64,000 bases of DNA from Candidatus Aerophobota bacterium (GCA_021163155.1 JAGGXI010000014.1:1-64000), one strand, 5' to 3'. Shown: positions 8,372 through 16,988, counted from the stretch's first letter. Notes: generated by a model from the letters alone, not told the origin. Made by a program: numbers and translations.

Positions 8372-9826
8372 ATGAACGAATTGGAAGAACAAATATTCGA
8401 AGCAAAGAAGAATGGATTAAGCGACCAGGAAATTGGTGAAAAATATAATGTTAACTTACGTTTTATTGAAAAGGTTATAACAAAGTATTTAGGAGTAAAT
8501 GTATCAAGTCCTACTCCGAATAAAAAAGTAAAAATGTTACAACCTAAAAAATTTACATTGGAAACAACTACAGTTTGGAGTTTTAAATCGAGGGGAAATT
8601 GGGCAACACATAATGGTAATTATAGAGGTAATTGGTCTCCTTATGTTCCTCGAAATATAATACTGAGATACTCTAAAGAAAATGAGTTGGTACTGGATTG
8701 CTTTTGTGGTGCTGGTACCACCGGGGTTGAGTGTAAGTTAACCAATAGAAACTTTATTGGTATCGACATAAATCCAAATGCAATAGTGTTGGCTAAAGAG
8801 AATATTGATTTCCCGATTTATGGAACGCTATCTGGAAGATATACATCACCCAAAATTATTTTTAATGTGGGAGACGCAAAAGATTTATCTTTTATTGATG
8901 ATGAATCAATTGATTTGATTTGTACCCATCCACCATATGCCAATATAATTCATTATACAGATAATCACAAACAGGATCTTTCTTTTTGTAATTTAAATGA
9001 CTTTTTAGAGGAGATGTCTAAAGTAGCAAAAGGAAATTATCGAGTGTTAAAAGAGGGCAGATATTGCGCTGTGCTAATAGGGGATATGAGAAAAAAGAAG
9101 CACATTATCCCTTTAGGATTCTGGTTGATTAATGTTTACCTGAAGAATGGTTTTTCTCTTAAAGAGTTGGTGATCAAAAGACAGCATAACTGTAAAACCA
9201 CAGGGTTCTGGTATAAAAACAGTATAAAATATAACTTTCTTTTATTGGCACATGAATACCTCGCTATTTTTAAGAAGTGTTCATCTAAACAGGAACAGAT
9301 GATTGAAGTGCCCGACCAGTCATCCTTCAAATCTATTAGTACTGCCCTCAAACCTATGAGTATCGAAAAATTGGAATCAACTACAGTATGGATTTTTGGC
9401 AATAAAAACTGGCATGAAAGAACCATTCAAAACCTTATTAAACGGTACGATGTCGATGATTATAACATAATTAATGGGATCACCGAATTGCGTAAATTGA
9501 GTGCATCAAATAGGCGTTATTCATTACTCGTACTCACTTGTACTACTCTCAAGTGTTTTCAAGAATTTTGTAATAGCACAGATGAGATTGTAAATTACGT
9601 TCATGATGACGGATATCTAACAATAATCTGCAGTGACATTCGTTTAAAGGATGGGACAATATACCCTCTGGGTATAAAGGTTGAAAGTTATCTTAGGAAT
9701 AGAAATGACTTGAAGATAAAAGAGATTGTAATGATCTCTCTTGAAAATGATGGATGCAAAATAGATATAGATAGTAAAGATAATCTAATTATTTCACATA
9801 AATATTTGCTCATATATCATATATGA
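8372..9826 (+). CDS. DNA methyltransferase (modification) with a degenerate second copy of its own fold
   Basis: The N-terminal 45 residues look like a helix-turn-helix (GLSDQEIGEKYNV). The SAM motif DCFCGAGTTGVE is at about 109-120, followed by GIDINP. The amino-methyltransferase catalytic motif THPPY is at about 185-189. Motif I before motif IV, with no recognition domain between them, fits a gamma-type or N4/N6 amino-methylase. Residues 336-484 echo the first half: TTVW..GNW (66-77) recurs as TTVW..KNW (337-347), and the IGDMR...IPLG...HEYLAIF segment recurs as CSDIR...YPLG...HKYLLIY. The second copy lacks motif I and THPPY. The partner nuclease begins 28 bases downstream. The target sequence cannot be read from the protein. 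Confidence 0.85.
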   Translation: MNELEEQIFEAKKNGLSDQEIGEKYNVNLRFIEKVITKYLGVNVSSPTPNKKVKMLQPKKFTLETTTVWSFKSRGNWATHNGNYRGNWSPYVPRNIILRYSKENELVLDCFCGAGTTGVECKLTNRNFIGIDINPNAIVLAKENIDFPIYGTLSGRYTSPKIIFNVGDAKDLSFIDDESIDLICTHPPYANIIHYTDNHKQDLSFCNLNDFLEEMSKVAKGNYRVLKEGRYCAVLIGDMRKKKHIIPLGFWLINVYLKNGFSLKELVIKRQHNCKTTGFWYKNSIKYNFLLLAHEYLAIFKKCSSKQEQMIEVPDQSSFKSISTALKPMSIEKLESTTVWIFGNKNWHERTIQNLIKRYDVDDYNIINGITELRKLSASNRRYSLLVLTCTTLKCFQEFCNSTDEIVNYVHDDGYLTIICSDIRLKDGTIYPLGIKVESYLRNRNDLKIKEIVMISLENDGCKIDIDSKDNLIISHKYLLIYHI

Positions 9827-9853
9827 AATAAATAGAGGAGAGAAATAATAGAC

Positions 9854-10984
9854 GTGAACGAAGAGAAGTATTATGATTTTGCATCTAAAATATCATTCTT
9901 TGAATTTATTCAAAGTGAATTCAAGAGGGCGGGGATCGCTATAAGGGAATTTGAAGAAGAATTGGATCAGTTAATGAATATAAAAAGGTGGAGTATTACC
10001 CATCTTTCAGATTATGTGAAAAAATTTCCGCGTAGCTTCATTATTTTTGAACAGATTTTTCAGCTGAAAAGGTTTACAAATGCCCAAATAATCCACTTTG
10101 TTTTTGATATTGATAAGTTAAATTCTAACAATCTAAATGCCATTTATGAATACATGATTTTAAATCTAAAACATGATATAGAGTTTAGAAAGATATTCCT
10201 GGAATCAATAAGGAGCGGAATAAGTTATGATGATTTTATTTCAAATGTGGATAGATATGATAAAAAATACCTGATTGCGATATTTAAACGAGCAATTTCT
10301 AAGCATGTTGATATGGTAATTAATAGGTTTAATATATTGGAGAAGCGTATTACAAAAAGTGAATTTGAAGATTTTTCTATAAGATTTTCTAACTATCTAT
10401 TAGATAACCTACAGCTAAATGAAGCTCTTGCAACAATAAATGTTAAGAAATTTCTACAAAACAAAAGAATACCCATTGACACGAAAAGCCTTCATGGAAA
10501 CTACCCAAAGATCAAAATAATAAAGATATTGAAGAGTAATGGTTATACAAATATAGATAATATATTGGATAATAATGGAATTCGTACATTAAAACACGGT
10601 TTGCAACAACAAATTAGTACATTTTTGATTGACAATAATAAAATATTTTGTACTGAACGTTATATAGATGGGATAATTAAGATAAAAGATAACAAACCAA
10701 AAAAGTTTGACCTGATAATATTTAGTGATTATAAACCCAAATATCTGTTTGAAATGAATTTCTATACAACATCAGGAACAAAGATTGGCATCAACCAGGA
10801 TGAATACATTGACCTAAATAACTACATTCGGGAAAACTTTGATGATTTAGAATTTTATTGGATTACTGATGGAAATTACTGGTTGACAACTAATGGTAAA
10901 AATCGATATTTAAGTTTACTTAAATACTTTGAAAAGATATTTAACATCAATACATTTGAAGAGCATCTGGAAGATTTCAAGTAG
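9854..10984 (+). CDS. Type II restriction endonuclease, DpnII-like catalytic core
   Basis: 376 residues with a GTG start, 28 bases after the methyltransferase, so the two form one R-M operon. The C-terminal third resembles the DpnII/MboI family: FDLIIF near 285-290, then FEMNFYTTSGTK at 299-310 and FYWITDGNYW at 334-343. The nuclease pair would be Asp286 and Glu300. The usual ExK lysine position is Asn302 (E-M-N-F-Y), as I recall for DpnII relatives. The first ~240 residues are helical and charged and I do not recognise them; they could hold target recognition. It should cut unmethylated DNA; the site is unknown. Confidence 0.72.
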   Translation: MNEEKYYDFASKISFFEFIQSEFKRAGIAIREFEEELDQLMNIKRWSITHLSDYVKKFPRSFIIFEQIFQLKRFTNAQIIHFVFDIDKLNSNNLNAIYEYMILNLKHDIEFRKIFLESIRSGISYDDFISNVDRYDKKYLIAIFKRAISKHVDMVINRFNILEKRITKSEFEDFSIRFSNYLLDNLQLNEALATINVKKFLQNKRIPIDTKSLHGNYPKIKIIKILKSNGYTNIDNILDNNGIRTLKHGLQQQISTFLIDNNKIFCTERYIDGIIKIKDNKPKKFDLIIFSDYKPKYLFEMNFYTTSGTKIGINQDEYIDLNNYIRENFDDLEFYWITDGNYWLTTNGKNRYLSLLKYFEKIFNINTFEEHLEDFK

Positions 10985-11053
10985 ATTGGAGATGATAATG
11001 GTGAAGAAATGGGCACACGGCAAGAACATACGGGCAATTCTGCAGAAACCCAC

Positions 11054-11164
11054 AGACCCACAGGGTCTCTTTGTCTTATCCCTTCGGACTTTGGCCATAT
11101 AACAGGTGGATATACGCTGGGTCTAACGCCCCGCCCTTCGGGATATTGCTTCCTTCGGTCGCAA
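11054..11164. repeat. Cluster of short GC-rich hairpins between two R-M loci
   Basis: Three hairpins follow one another: AGACCC-ACA-GGGTCT at 11054-11068, CCC-TTC-GGG at 11134-11142, and a stem ATTGC..GCAAT with inner CC-TTC-GG at 11144-11164. The stretch is clearly more GC-rich than its surroundings. The 10985-11263 gap has no convincing gene; the open frames crossing it on both strands lack family features and good start sites. It could be a mobile-element remnant or a recombination scar. Confidence 0.5.
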
Positions 11165-11263
11165 TGTCTGAAACATTTCAATGGAAGATACAGCTACTGG
11201 TACGGGAAGAGGTTAGGTTTATAGTAAAGATCGCCAACATTAGGATTTTGATAGGATGTAAAT

Positions 11264-11911
11264 ATGCTTAAAGAAAACATAAAAGTTGCTAAAAAATTTA
11301 ATATAGATATTCGTTTAATTGAAGAAAAAGTAGATATTCAGAAGAATATGGAGATTTTAGGCAATGATTTGACTTTTATTGGAACCAGGGAATATGAAAG
11401 GACTAAACATGTTCACAGATTGCATCCGTATCTTGGTAAATTTATCCCTCAATTAGTAGAAGTATTCTTAAAGAAATATTTTCAAAGAGGAGATACAATT
11501 CTTGATCCATTTTCTGGTTCAGGAACTACTCTAATTGAAGCAAATGCATTAGGAAAGAATGAAGAGAACTATTTCGATATAACAAGTGCGAAGCCAAACA
11601 TGAAAGAATTTGTAGCTTTGAAATTAAAGCTTCTAAGATGGACGGGTCTAAGATTAAGTCAAGATAAAGGCATTAAAGTTTTTACAAGACTTGCTATTCC
11701 TTATAATCCTTACCATCCTGAGCCTTACGAACGTTGGACATTAAAGGGTTTATATGATTTAAAAAACAATGAGATCTTGGTTGGGAAAGAATTTTGGAAC
11801 TTTGTTGCCAGCGATAATATTTACGAAGAATTATTAGATGTGTTTCAAGAAGTAGGTGAAGAATTAAGAGAGGGCATTGATAAGAAATTTGCTGAGTTTA
11901 GAAGGGAATAA
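11264..11911 (+). pseudogene. In-frame chimera of a DNA methyltransferase start and a TdeIII-like restriction enzyme end
   Basis: 215 residues, open throughout. Residues 1-98 are the start of an amino-methyltransferase (HRLHPYLGKF, then motif I DPFSGSGTTLIEANALG at 81-97). At about residue 99 the sequence jumps, just after motif I, to YFDITSAKPN, LLRWTGLRLSQ, AIPYNPYHPEPYERW and ILVGKEFWNF, which resembles the C-terminus of TdeIII-type restriction endonucleases. No methyltransferase motif IV is present. The simplest reading is a deletion that removed the end of a methyltransferase gene and the start of the adjacent nuclease gene. It is unlikely to have either activity. Confidence 0.7.
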
Positions 11912-11930
11912 TTAAGTTGAGGTATTGATA

Positions 11931-12563
11931 ATGAAAGAGTATGAATTATATGATTGGATAGGAAGATGGCTTATTAGAGAGAAAGGGTGTCAGCGAGATA
12001 AATATTCTTTGGGTTATGCCTGCGAAGTTGAAGTAGCTGATCGAAGCAAATGTTGGTTTGATTTAGGGCGTGTCGATGTTTTTGGAATAAGATACGAGAT
12101 TATAAAGGAGAATATAGTCCAACCGGTAGCTCATTTTCATGGACACATAGTTGAAGCAAAATTAAAGGAAAATGATGTAAATGAAATGTTGAGTAAGGTT
12201 GTAAGAGATATTAAGAGATTGCCACAAGGTAAATTTGTAAAAACTTCATTTGGTGGTGATAGCTTATCTTTTTATATTGCTTATCCGGCAGAGGTAGTTG
12301 CTGATGATATTATTTCAATTTGCAAAGATTATGGTATTGGAATCTTAAAATTACGGATAGTCAATGATTCTAGGGTATATGTAAATGAACTTCCTCAAGT
12401 TCAGCCAGAACCAAAAGCATGGCAAGCTATAACTAATTCAGCACAAAAGGACGCAGGATATTTCCATGATGCCTTATTAGAATGGAATTGTCTACTCCAA
12501 GTAATCCCGCAACCAACAGAATTTTATAATGGCTTGTTAAAAGTAAACAAAGGTCAGAGTTAA
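11931..12563 (+). CDS. Putative PD-(D/E)XK-type protein beside R-M remnant
   Basis: I do not recognise a named family. In the 210 residues, RVDVFGIRYE at about 47-56 followed by HIVEAKLK at 72-79 gives an Asp49 ... Glu75-x-Lys77 pattern, as in PD-(D/E)XK nuclease folds. The C-terminal third (QPEPKAWQAITNSAQ) has no clear match. The ATG at 11931 is preferred over an upstream TTG at 11925 because GAGGT at 11919-11923 is correctly spaced only for the ATG. It starts 19 bases after the chimeric R-M remnant, so it may have been a third component of that lost system (inference). Confidence 0.55.
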   Translation: MKEYELYDWIGRWLIREKGCQRDKYSLGYACEVEVADRSKCWFDLGRVDVFGIRYEIIKENIVQPVAHFHGHIVEAKLKENDVNEMLSKVVRDIKRLPQGKFVKTSFGGDSLSFYIAYPAEVVADDIISICKDYGIGILKLRIVNDSRVYVNELPQVQPEPKAWQAITNSAQKDAGYFHDALLEWNCLLQVIPQPTEFYNGLLKVNKGQS

Positions 12564-12617
12564 AATTTCTAAAAATTTAAGGAAAACAACATCTCTAAAA
12601 TAGTCGGGAGAGCAAAA

Positions 12618-12869
12618 ATGAAAACTTATGTTTTCAAGGTAGTGCTTGAAGAAGATCCTTTTGAAGATGGAAGAATGGCCTACCATGTATTTTGCCCAGC
12701 CTTAAAGGGAGCAAGTACCTGGGGCTATACAAAAAAAGAAGCTTTAAAAAACATCAGAGAAGTAATTGAGATGACTATAGAAAGTATGATTGAGCATAAA
12801 GAGAAAATCCCAGAAACGCTGGAAGAGGTCCAAATTTTCTCTGAACCAAAAGTAGCTGTTACTGTATGA
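12618..12869 (+). CDS. HicB-like antitoxin
   Basis: This 83-residue protein has the HicB partial RNase-H-like fold pattern: a beta strand (TYVFKVVLEED), a central block (YHVFCPALKGASTWGYTKKEALKNI) and a helix (EVIEMTIESMIEHKEKIP). HicB neutralises the HicA mRNA-cleaving toxin. Its TGA overlaps the ATG of a decayed hicA in the usual ATGA coupling. It lacks the C-terminal DNA-binding domain of long HicB proteins, so autoregulation is uncertain. With its toxin broken, this is an orphan antitoxin. Confidence 0.8.
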   Translation: MKTYVFKVVLEEDPFEDGRMAYHVFCPALKGASTWGYTKKEALKNIREVIEMTIESMIEHKEKIPETLEEVQIFSEPKVAVTV

Positions 12870-13121
12870 GCAAAATTGATTATTCAAAACTGCACTCTCT
12901 GACTGCCAGAAAAACTGGCTAGCGCTTTAAGAAGAGATGGATTCAATCTTGATTGGAAATCAGGGAGTCATTACCAGTAGCTTCACCATGATGGAAAAAG
13001 AATAACTGTTTCTTTCCATCACCCAACTGATAACTTCCGACATAAGATCCTCAAAACTATGGTTGAAGAGCAAGCTAAATGGACTGAGGAAGATCTAAAA
13101 AGACCCAAACTTCTAAAGTGA
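12866..13121 (+). pseudogene. Broken hicA toxin gene
   Basis: The frame starts at the ATG that overlaps the hicB stop and reads MSKIDYSKLHSLTARK. An extra base then shifts it at about 12911-12919. In the shifted frame the rest is clearly HicA: ASALRRDGF, DWKSGSHYQ, HHDGKRITVSFHHP. A TAG stop follows GSHYQ near 12976. Two independent lesions make this a true pseudogene rather than a sequencing slip (inference). Functional HicA is a small double-stranded-RNA-binding-fold RNase. Confidence 0.8.
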
Positions 13122-13128
13122 ATCTATG

Positions 13129-13658
13129 CCTTACCGATACAAAAGAGAGCCATTATGATGAGGTAAACAGGCTAACCAACGCCTGTGATACTTTCCGGGA
13201 AAAGTTTGTGCTTGGACATTCTTAGATACAGGTTTGAGATTATTAGAGTTCGCTGACCTTAAAAAAGATAATATCCAATGGCGGGAAAGAAGATTAGTTA
13301 TTTATGGCAAAGGTGGCCCTTATGGTAAAAAGACAAAGAGGAGTCATCCCAATGACAGATAGAGTAAGAAGATTAATTGAATACCACTTTGCTGAAAACA
13401 ATGCAACCGGAATAGGTAAAAGAACATTTGAAAGAGTAGTTAAGGGAGTAGCTGATGAAGCTGGAATCTTAAAACCGGTAAGTCCTCATGTTTTACGACA
13501 TACCTTTGCGGTGAATTGTATTAAAAAGGGAATCTCTACCAGAGCCCTGTAAACCCTTTTAGGCTATGATAGATTGGCGACTACTGAGATTTATCTTAAC
13601 CTTTTCCCGAGAGGATGCTATCAGGGAGTTTTTGAATATAAGCGATAGTCATATATAA
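13129..13658 (+). pseudogene. Decayed tyrosine recombinase/integrase (XerC/D-like)
   Basis: Fragments in changing frames spell a phage-type integrase: DEVNRLTNACDTFREKF and FLDTGLRLLEFADLKKDNIQW (a missing base near 13213 separates them), then VIPMTDRVRRLIEYHF, the catalytic box SPHVLRHTFA near 13491, and LLGYDRLATTEIYL with the family's C-terminal Tyr. A TAA interrupts between RAL and TLLGYD at about 13550, and a further shift lies before REDAIREFLN. The N-terminal SAM-like domain is missing. It is the only integrase-like sequence in the island and may record how the island arrived. Confidence 0.8.
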
Positions 13659-13692
13659 TTAGTTATACCTATAAAAATAAGGAGATATCAAA

Positions 13693-14232
13693 ATGGCTAC
13701 GGGTAGAAGTATACAGCTTGCAAAACAAACAGGTGAATATCTAGTTTCTGCCGAATTATGTCGTAGAGGATTAATCTCAACCACATTTACCGGAAATGTC
13801 CCCGAGTTTGATATTCTGGCGATTAATGAGAAATTACAAACTATTCCCATTCAGGTTAAGACAATCACTGGTGGAACCTGGCAATTTAATGCAGATACAT
13901 TCCTCGATATTAAAAAAACTTCCAATGACATCCAAATGGTGAAAGGGAAAAGAAAAATTTCTAATTCGGAATTAATATGCATATTTGTAAGACTAAGAGA
14001 TCAAAATCTAGATGAATTTTACATTTTTCGGAAAAAGACTCTCCAAGACATTATTTACAACAACTACACAAAATACCTATCTTCAAAAAATGGTAAAAGA
14101 CCAAAAAATCCAAAATCAACTCATTGTGCAATCAAAACAGATGATTTAAAAGATTTCAGAGACAATTGGGGCTTGATAAAAGACAATCAACAACTTCAAA
14201 CCCCAAAACCACCAGTCAATAAGTTTAGATAA
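13693..14232 (+). CDS. Small PD-(D/E)XK-like nuclease-fold protein
   Basis: 179 residues. The N-terminus has Glu15 in TGEYLVSAELCRRG, Asp40 in PEFDILAIN and Gln54-x-Lys56 in IPIQVKT. That is the E..D..(E/Q)xK pattern of Holliday-resolvase-like and DUF4365-like endonuclease domains. The C-terminal half is rich in Lys and Asn and is not recognisable. The ATG follows GGAGAT with good spacing. It stands alone between the dead integrase and the AbrB/RelE pair. The activity is not shown; the fold call rests on motif spacing alone. Confidence 0.6.
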   Translation: MATGRSIQLAKQTGEYLVSAELCRRGLISTTFTGNVPEFDILAINEKLQTIPIQVKTITGGTWQFNADTFLDIKKTSNDIQMVKGKRKISNSELICIFVRLRDQNLDEFYIFRKKTLQDIIYNNYTKYLSSKNGKRPKNPKSTHCAIKTDDLKDFRDNWGLIKDNQQLQTPKPPVNKFR

Positions 14233-14258
14233 ATAAACCCGGGAATAAGCTTCAAAAT

Positions 14259-14287
14259 TTGACATCTCCTCTTGCATTTGCTATCCT
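14259..14287 (+). promoter_or_regulatory. Promoter of the AbrB/RelE toxin-antitoxin operon
   Basis: TTGACA, a 17-base spacer, then TATCCT. The leader to the ATG at 14347 is about 50 bases. A similar string (TTGACA then CCTCTxx..TTTGCTAT) occurs before the UbiB-like gene at 43179. Confidence 0.5.
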
Positions 14288-14346
14288 TACAGTAAGAAAG
14301 TAAATTTATGCAACAAAGAGTTCAAAACTCAAATAAGGAGGAGGAA

Positions 14347-14769
14347 ATGCCTGTAGTGAGGATTGGCCCAAAACATCAAGTAACTATCCCCAAAGAGGTT
14401 TTTAATCGGCTTCACCTAAAGGCCGGAGATTTTTTAGAGGCGATTGCTCAACAAGGGAAAATTGTTATGGTTCCAAGGCAACTTACTGTCAAAGCTCCAG
14501 CTCCCTCTCTTAATAAAAAAGAACAAGAGATTCTCTCTCAAGTCAGAGAAAAAATTAACCAGATTCAAAAGGACATTCTCCACTCTCAAGGTCTTACTAA
14601 AGAGGAGATAAAAATAGCCTGTAAAGTAAGTCTGATTGACAAAGATCAGGCCTGGTGGTGGACTGAGGAATGGCAAAAAAAAGAAAGAGAGGCAGAAAGA
14701 GATATAAAAGAAGGAAAGGTTAAAAGATTTACTAATGTAGAGGGCCTTATTAAAGACCTTCACTCATGA
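14347..14769 (+). CDS. AbrB/MazE-type antitoxin
   Basis: 140 residues. The N-terminal swapped-hairpin DNA-binding domain is clear: VVRIGPKHQVTIPKEVFNRL, AGDFLEAI, GKIVMVPRQL. The charged C-terminal part probably wraps the toxin. The ATG at 14347 is chosen over one at 14308 because AAGGAGGAGG lies directly before it and the domain starts right after. It overlaps the toxin gene by 4 bases (ATGA), so the pair is translationally coupled and probably autoregulated at the promoter at 14259. Confidence 0.82.
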   Translation: MPVVRIGPKHQVTIPKEVFNRLHLKAGDFLEAIAQQGKIVMVPRQLTVKAPAPSLNKKEQEILSQVREKINQIQKDILHSQGLTKEEIKIACKVSLIDKDQAWWWTEEWQKKEREAERDIKEGKVKRFTNVEGLIKDLHS

Positions 14770-15026
14770 AGATCATCCGAGCCGATTCATTTAAACGGGA
14801 CTACAAAAAGCTGCTAGACAAAGTGAAAAAACAAACAGATAAAGCCCTACAACTTCTGATAGCTAATTTATTCCATCCCTCCTTGAAAGCTAAAAAGATA
14901 AAAAGTAGAGAAAATATTCGGGAAGCAAGGGTAACTAAAGATTACAGGTTTAGCTTTGAAATAAGAGGTGATACCTATATCTTACGCAGAATAGGTAAAC
15001 ATGAAGAGGTTTTGAGAAAACCTTAA
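14766..15026 (+). CDS. RelE/YafQ-type mRNA interferase toxin
   Basis: 86 residues with the compact RelE/ParE superfamily layout: a helical pair (DSFKRDYKKLLDKVKKQTDKALQ), a central basic strand (IREARVTKDYRFSFEI) and a last strand (TYILRRIGKHEEVLRK). RelE-like toxins cut mRNA on the ribosome, and the terminal GKHEEVL resembles the YafQ/YoeB group. The ATG overlaps the stop of the AbrB-type antitoxin by 4 bases. The antitoxin type (AbrB rather than RHH) is a mixed pairing also known in other bacteria. Confidence 0.8.
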   Translation: MKIIRADSFKRDYKKLLDKVKKQTDKALQLLIANLFHPSLKAKKIKSRENIREARVTKDYRFSFEIRGDTYILRRIGKHEEVLRKP

Positions 15027-15414
15027 GATAAAATATTAACACAGAACCATTGTACCTTGATACCAATATATCATCCGTGACAAATCATACAAAAAAGATT
15101 AAACTAACTAAATAAAGATTAAAGTTACTAAATCTAAACATTTAAAAATTTATAACCAATTTAAAAACCAAAGGAGAAATAATGGGTTGTAAAAGGTCAT
15201 ATAGTTACTGATTCCCTTTTTGCTTCACGGACAGTTTGATAATCTTTAATATAAACTTCTTCGTACTTTACCGATCACCAGAGAGTTTCTTGTCCCCTTT
15301 AATCCTTTATCTCTCTAATCCTTTAACCCTAACTTCGCTTGCCTTTTATAAAAAAATAGCTATCATAATTTAAACAATGTAATTATATAATTTGTGATTT
15401 TTTAGAGGAGGCCA
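15027..15414 (+). other. Non-coding gap before guaA
   Basis: 388 bases with no convincing gene. It contains short strings like CTCTAATCCTTTAA, which recur near 41.3 and 61.6 kb. A TATAAT at 15386-15391 has no good -35 partner. Any guaA promoter would lie here, but the signal is weak. AGAGGAGG at about 15402-15409 is the guaA ribosome binding site. No purine riboswitch was recognised. Confidence 0.4.
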
Positions 15415-16968
15415 ATGTCTCAAGAACTTCATAAAGAAATGATAGCTATTCTCGATTTTGGCGCACAGTATAATCAACTGATTGCTCGTCGAGTCAGAGA
15501 AAGTAAGGTTTATTGTAAGATTCTTCCCTTTGATATATCACTTTCTAAATTAATTAGCTTGAATCCTAAAGGTATTATCCTCTCAGGTAGTCCGGCCAGC
15601 GTGACTCAAAAAGAGGCTCCTTTTCCTCATCCTGAGATTCTTAATTTAGGAATCCCTATTTTGGGTATTTGTTATGGGATGCAGGTATTAGCTCAACTTT
15701 TAGATGGTGAGGTTACTTCAATCTCAAAAAGGGAATATGGGAAAGCTGATCTCATTATAGATAATGATGGAGAGCTGTTTTATGGGATGAAGTCTCCATT
15801 AATTGTCTGGATGAGCCATGAAGACCAAATAAGTAAGCCTCCTACGAGTTTTGAAATTATTGCTCACACGAAAAATTGTCCCGTAGCTGCCATGAAAGAC
15901 AGAAAACATAGATTTTATGGGGTTCAATTTCATCCTGAGGTTGTTCATACTCCTCAAGGGAAGAAGATAATCCAAAATTTTCTTTTTAGAATATGCAAAT
16001 GTATTCCCAATTGGACTATGAGTTCTTTTATTGACTATTCTGTGGAAAGAATAAGGGAGAAAGTGGGTAATGGTAAAGTAGTCTGTGCTTTAAGTGGCGG
16101 AGTAGATTCATCTGTAACTGCTGTATTAGTAAATAAAGCTATTGGAGATAGATTGGAATGCGTATTTGTTAATAATGGGCTTCTTCGAAAGGATGAGATA
16201 GAGGAGGTAATAGTTACCTTCACTTGCCACTTTCATCTGAATTTGCATTATGTTGACGCAGAGAATAGATTTTTAAATAAATTGGTTGGAATAACTGACC
16301 CGGAGAGAAAAAGAAAAATTATTGGTGGGGAGTTTATTCGGATTTTTTGGGAAGAGGCAAGGAAAATTGGCAAGATAGACTTTCTTGCTCAAGGGACTCT
16401 TTATCCCGATGTAATTGAGAGCCATTCTACTAAAGGTGGACCATCAGCTACTATTAAGAGTCATCATAATGTAGGGGGTTTACCCTCCAATATGCCTTTT
16501 AAACTGCTTGAGCCATTAAAGGATCTGTTTAAGGATGAGGTGAGAATTTTGGGAAAAAAACTGGGTTTACCAAATACGGTTGTGGATAGGCAACCTTTTC
16601 CTGGGCCGGGTCTGGCAGTGAGAATTATAGGTGAAATTACTAAAGAACGTCTTAGGATTTTACGAGATGCTGATGTAATAGTTGCTCAGGAGATGCAGAA
16701 ATATGAGAAATTTTCGGAGATTTGGCAATCATTTGCTGTATTGCTGCCTATAAGAAGTGTGGGAGTGATGGGAGATGAACGGACATACGAGTATACTATT
16801 GTTCTTCGAGCTGTTAGCAGTTTAGATGGGATGACGGCTAATTGGGTTAGAATTCCTTATGATATTTTAGATAAAATTTCTCGACGGATTATTAATGAGG
16901 TAAGAGGGGTAAATAGAGTAGTTTATGACATCAGTTCTAAGCCTCCCAGCACTATTGAGTGGGAGTAA
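15415..16968 (+). CDS. guaA: GMP synthase (glutamine-hydrolysing)
   Basis: Converts XMP to GMP using glutamine and ATP. 517 residues in the usual order: a class I amidotransferase domain (GICYGMQ with nucleophile Cys86, and FHPEV), then the ATP pyrophosphatase loop ALSGGVDSS near 220, then the dimerisation domain with [11 protein letters not shown] and the C-terminal KPPSTIEWE. It heads guaA-purS-purQ-purL, an all-purine operon read away from purH. The guaA stop is 20 bases before the likely purS start. Confidence 0.97.
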   Translation: MSQELHKEMIAILDFGAQYNQLIARRVRESKVYCKILPFDISLSKLISLNPKGIILSGSPASVTQKEAPFPHPEILNLGIPILGICYGMQVLAQLLDGEVTSISKREYGKADLIIDNDGELFYGMKSPLIVWMSHEDQISKPPTSFEIIAHTKNCPVAAMKDRKHRFYGVQFHPEVVHTPQGKKIIQNFLFRICKCIPNWTMSSFIDYSVERIREKVGNGKVVCALSGGVDSSVTAVLVNKAIGDRLECVFVNNGLLRKDEIEEVIVTFTCHFHLNLHYVDAENRFLNKLVGITDPERKRKIIGGEFIRIFWEEARKIGKIDFLAQGTLYPDVIESHSTKGGPSATIKSHHNVGGLPSNMPFKLLEPLKDLFKDEVRILGKKLGLPNTVVDRQPFPGPGLAVRIIGEITKERLRILRDADVIVAQEMQKYEKFSEIWQSFAVLLPIRSVGVMGDERTYEYTIVLRAVSSLDGMTANWVRIPYDILDKISRRIINEVRGVNRVVYDISSKPPSTIEWE

Positions 16969-16988
16969 GAAGAAAAGGGGGAGATAGA

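Noticed and set aside
10876-11271. Several overlapping open frames on both strands across the GC-rich hairpins
   Set aside because: No family features, no good ribosome sites, and they depend on the locally high G+C; treated as chance frames.
13304-13552. Open frame of 82 codons with an integrase box
   Set aside because: It is only the longest intact piece of a recombinase that continues in other frames on both sides, so it is covered by the pseudogene entry.
15027-15414. Purine riboswitch before guaA
   Set aside because: No three-way-junction pattern or conserved loop sequence was recognised, and the purH leader is too short for one.
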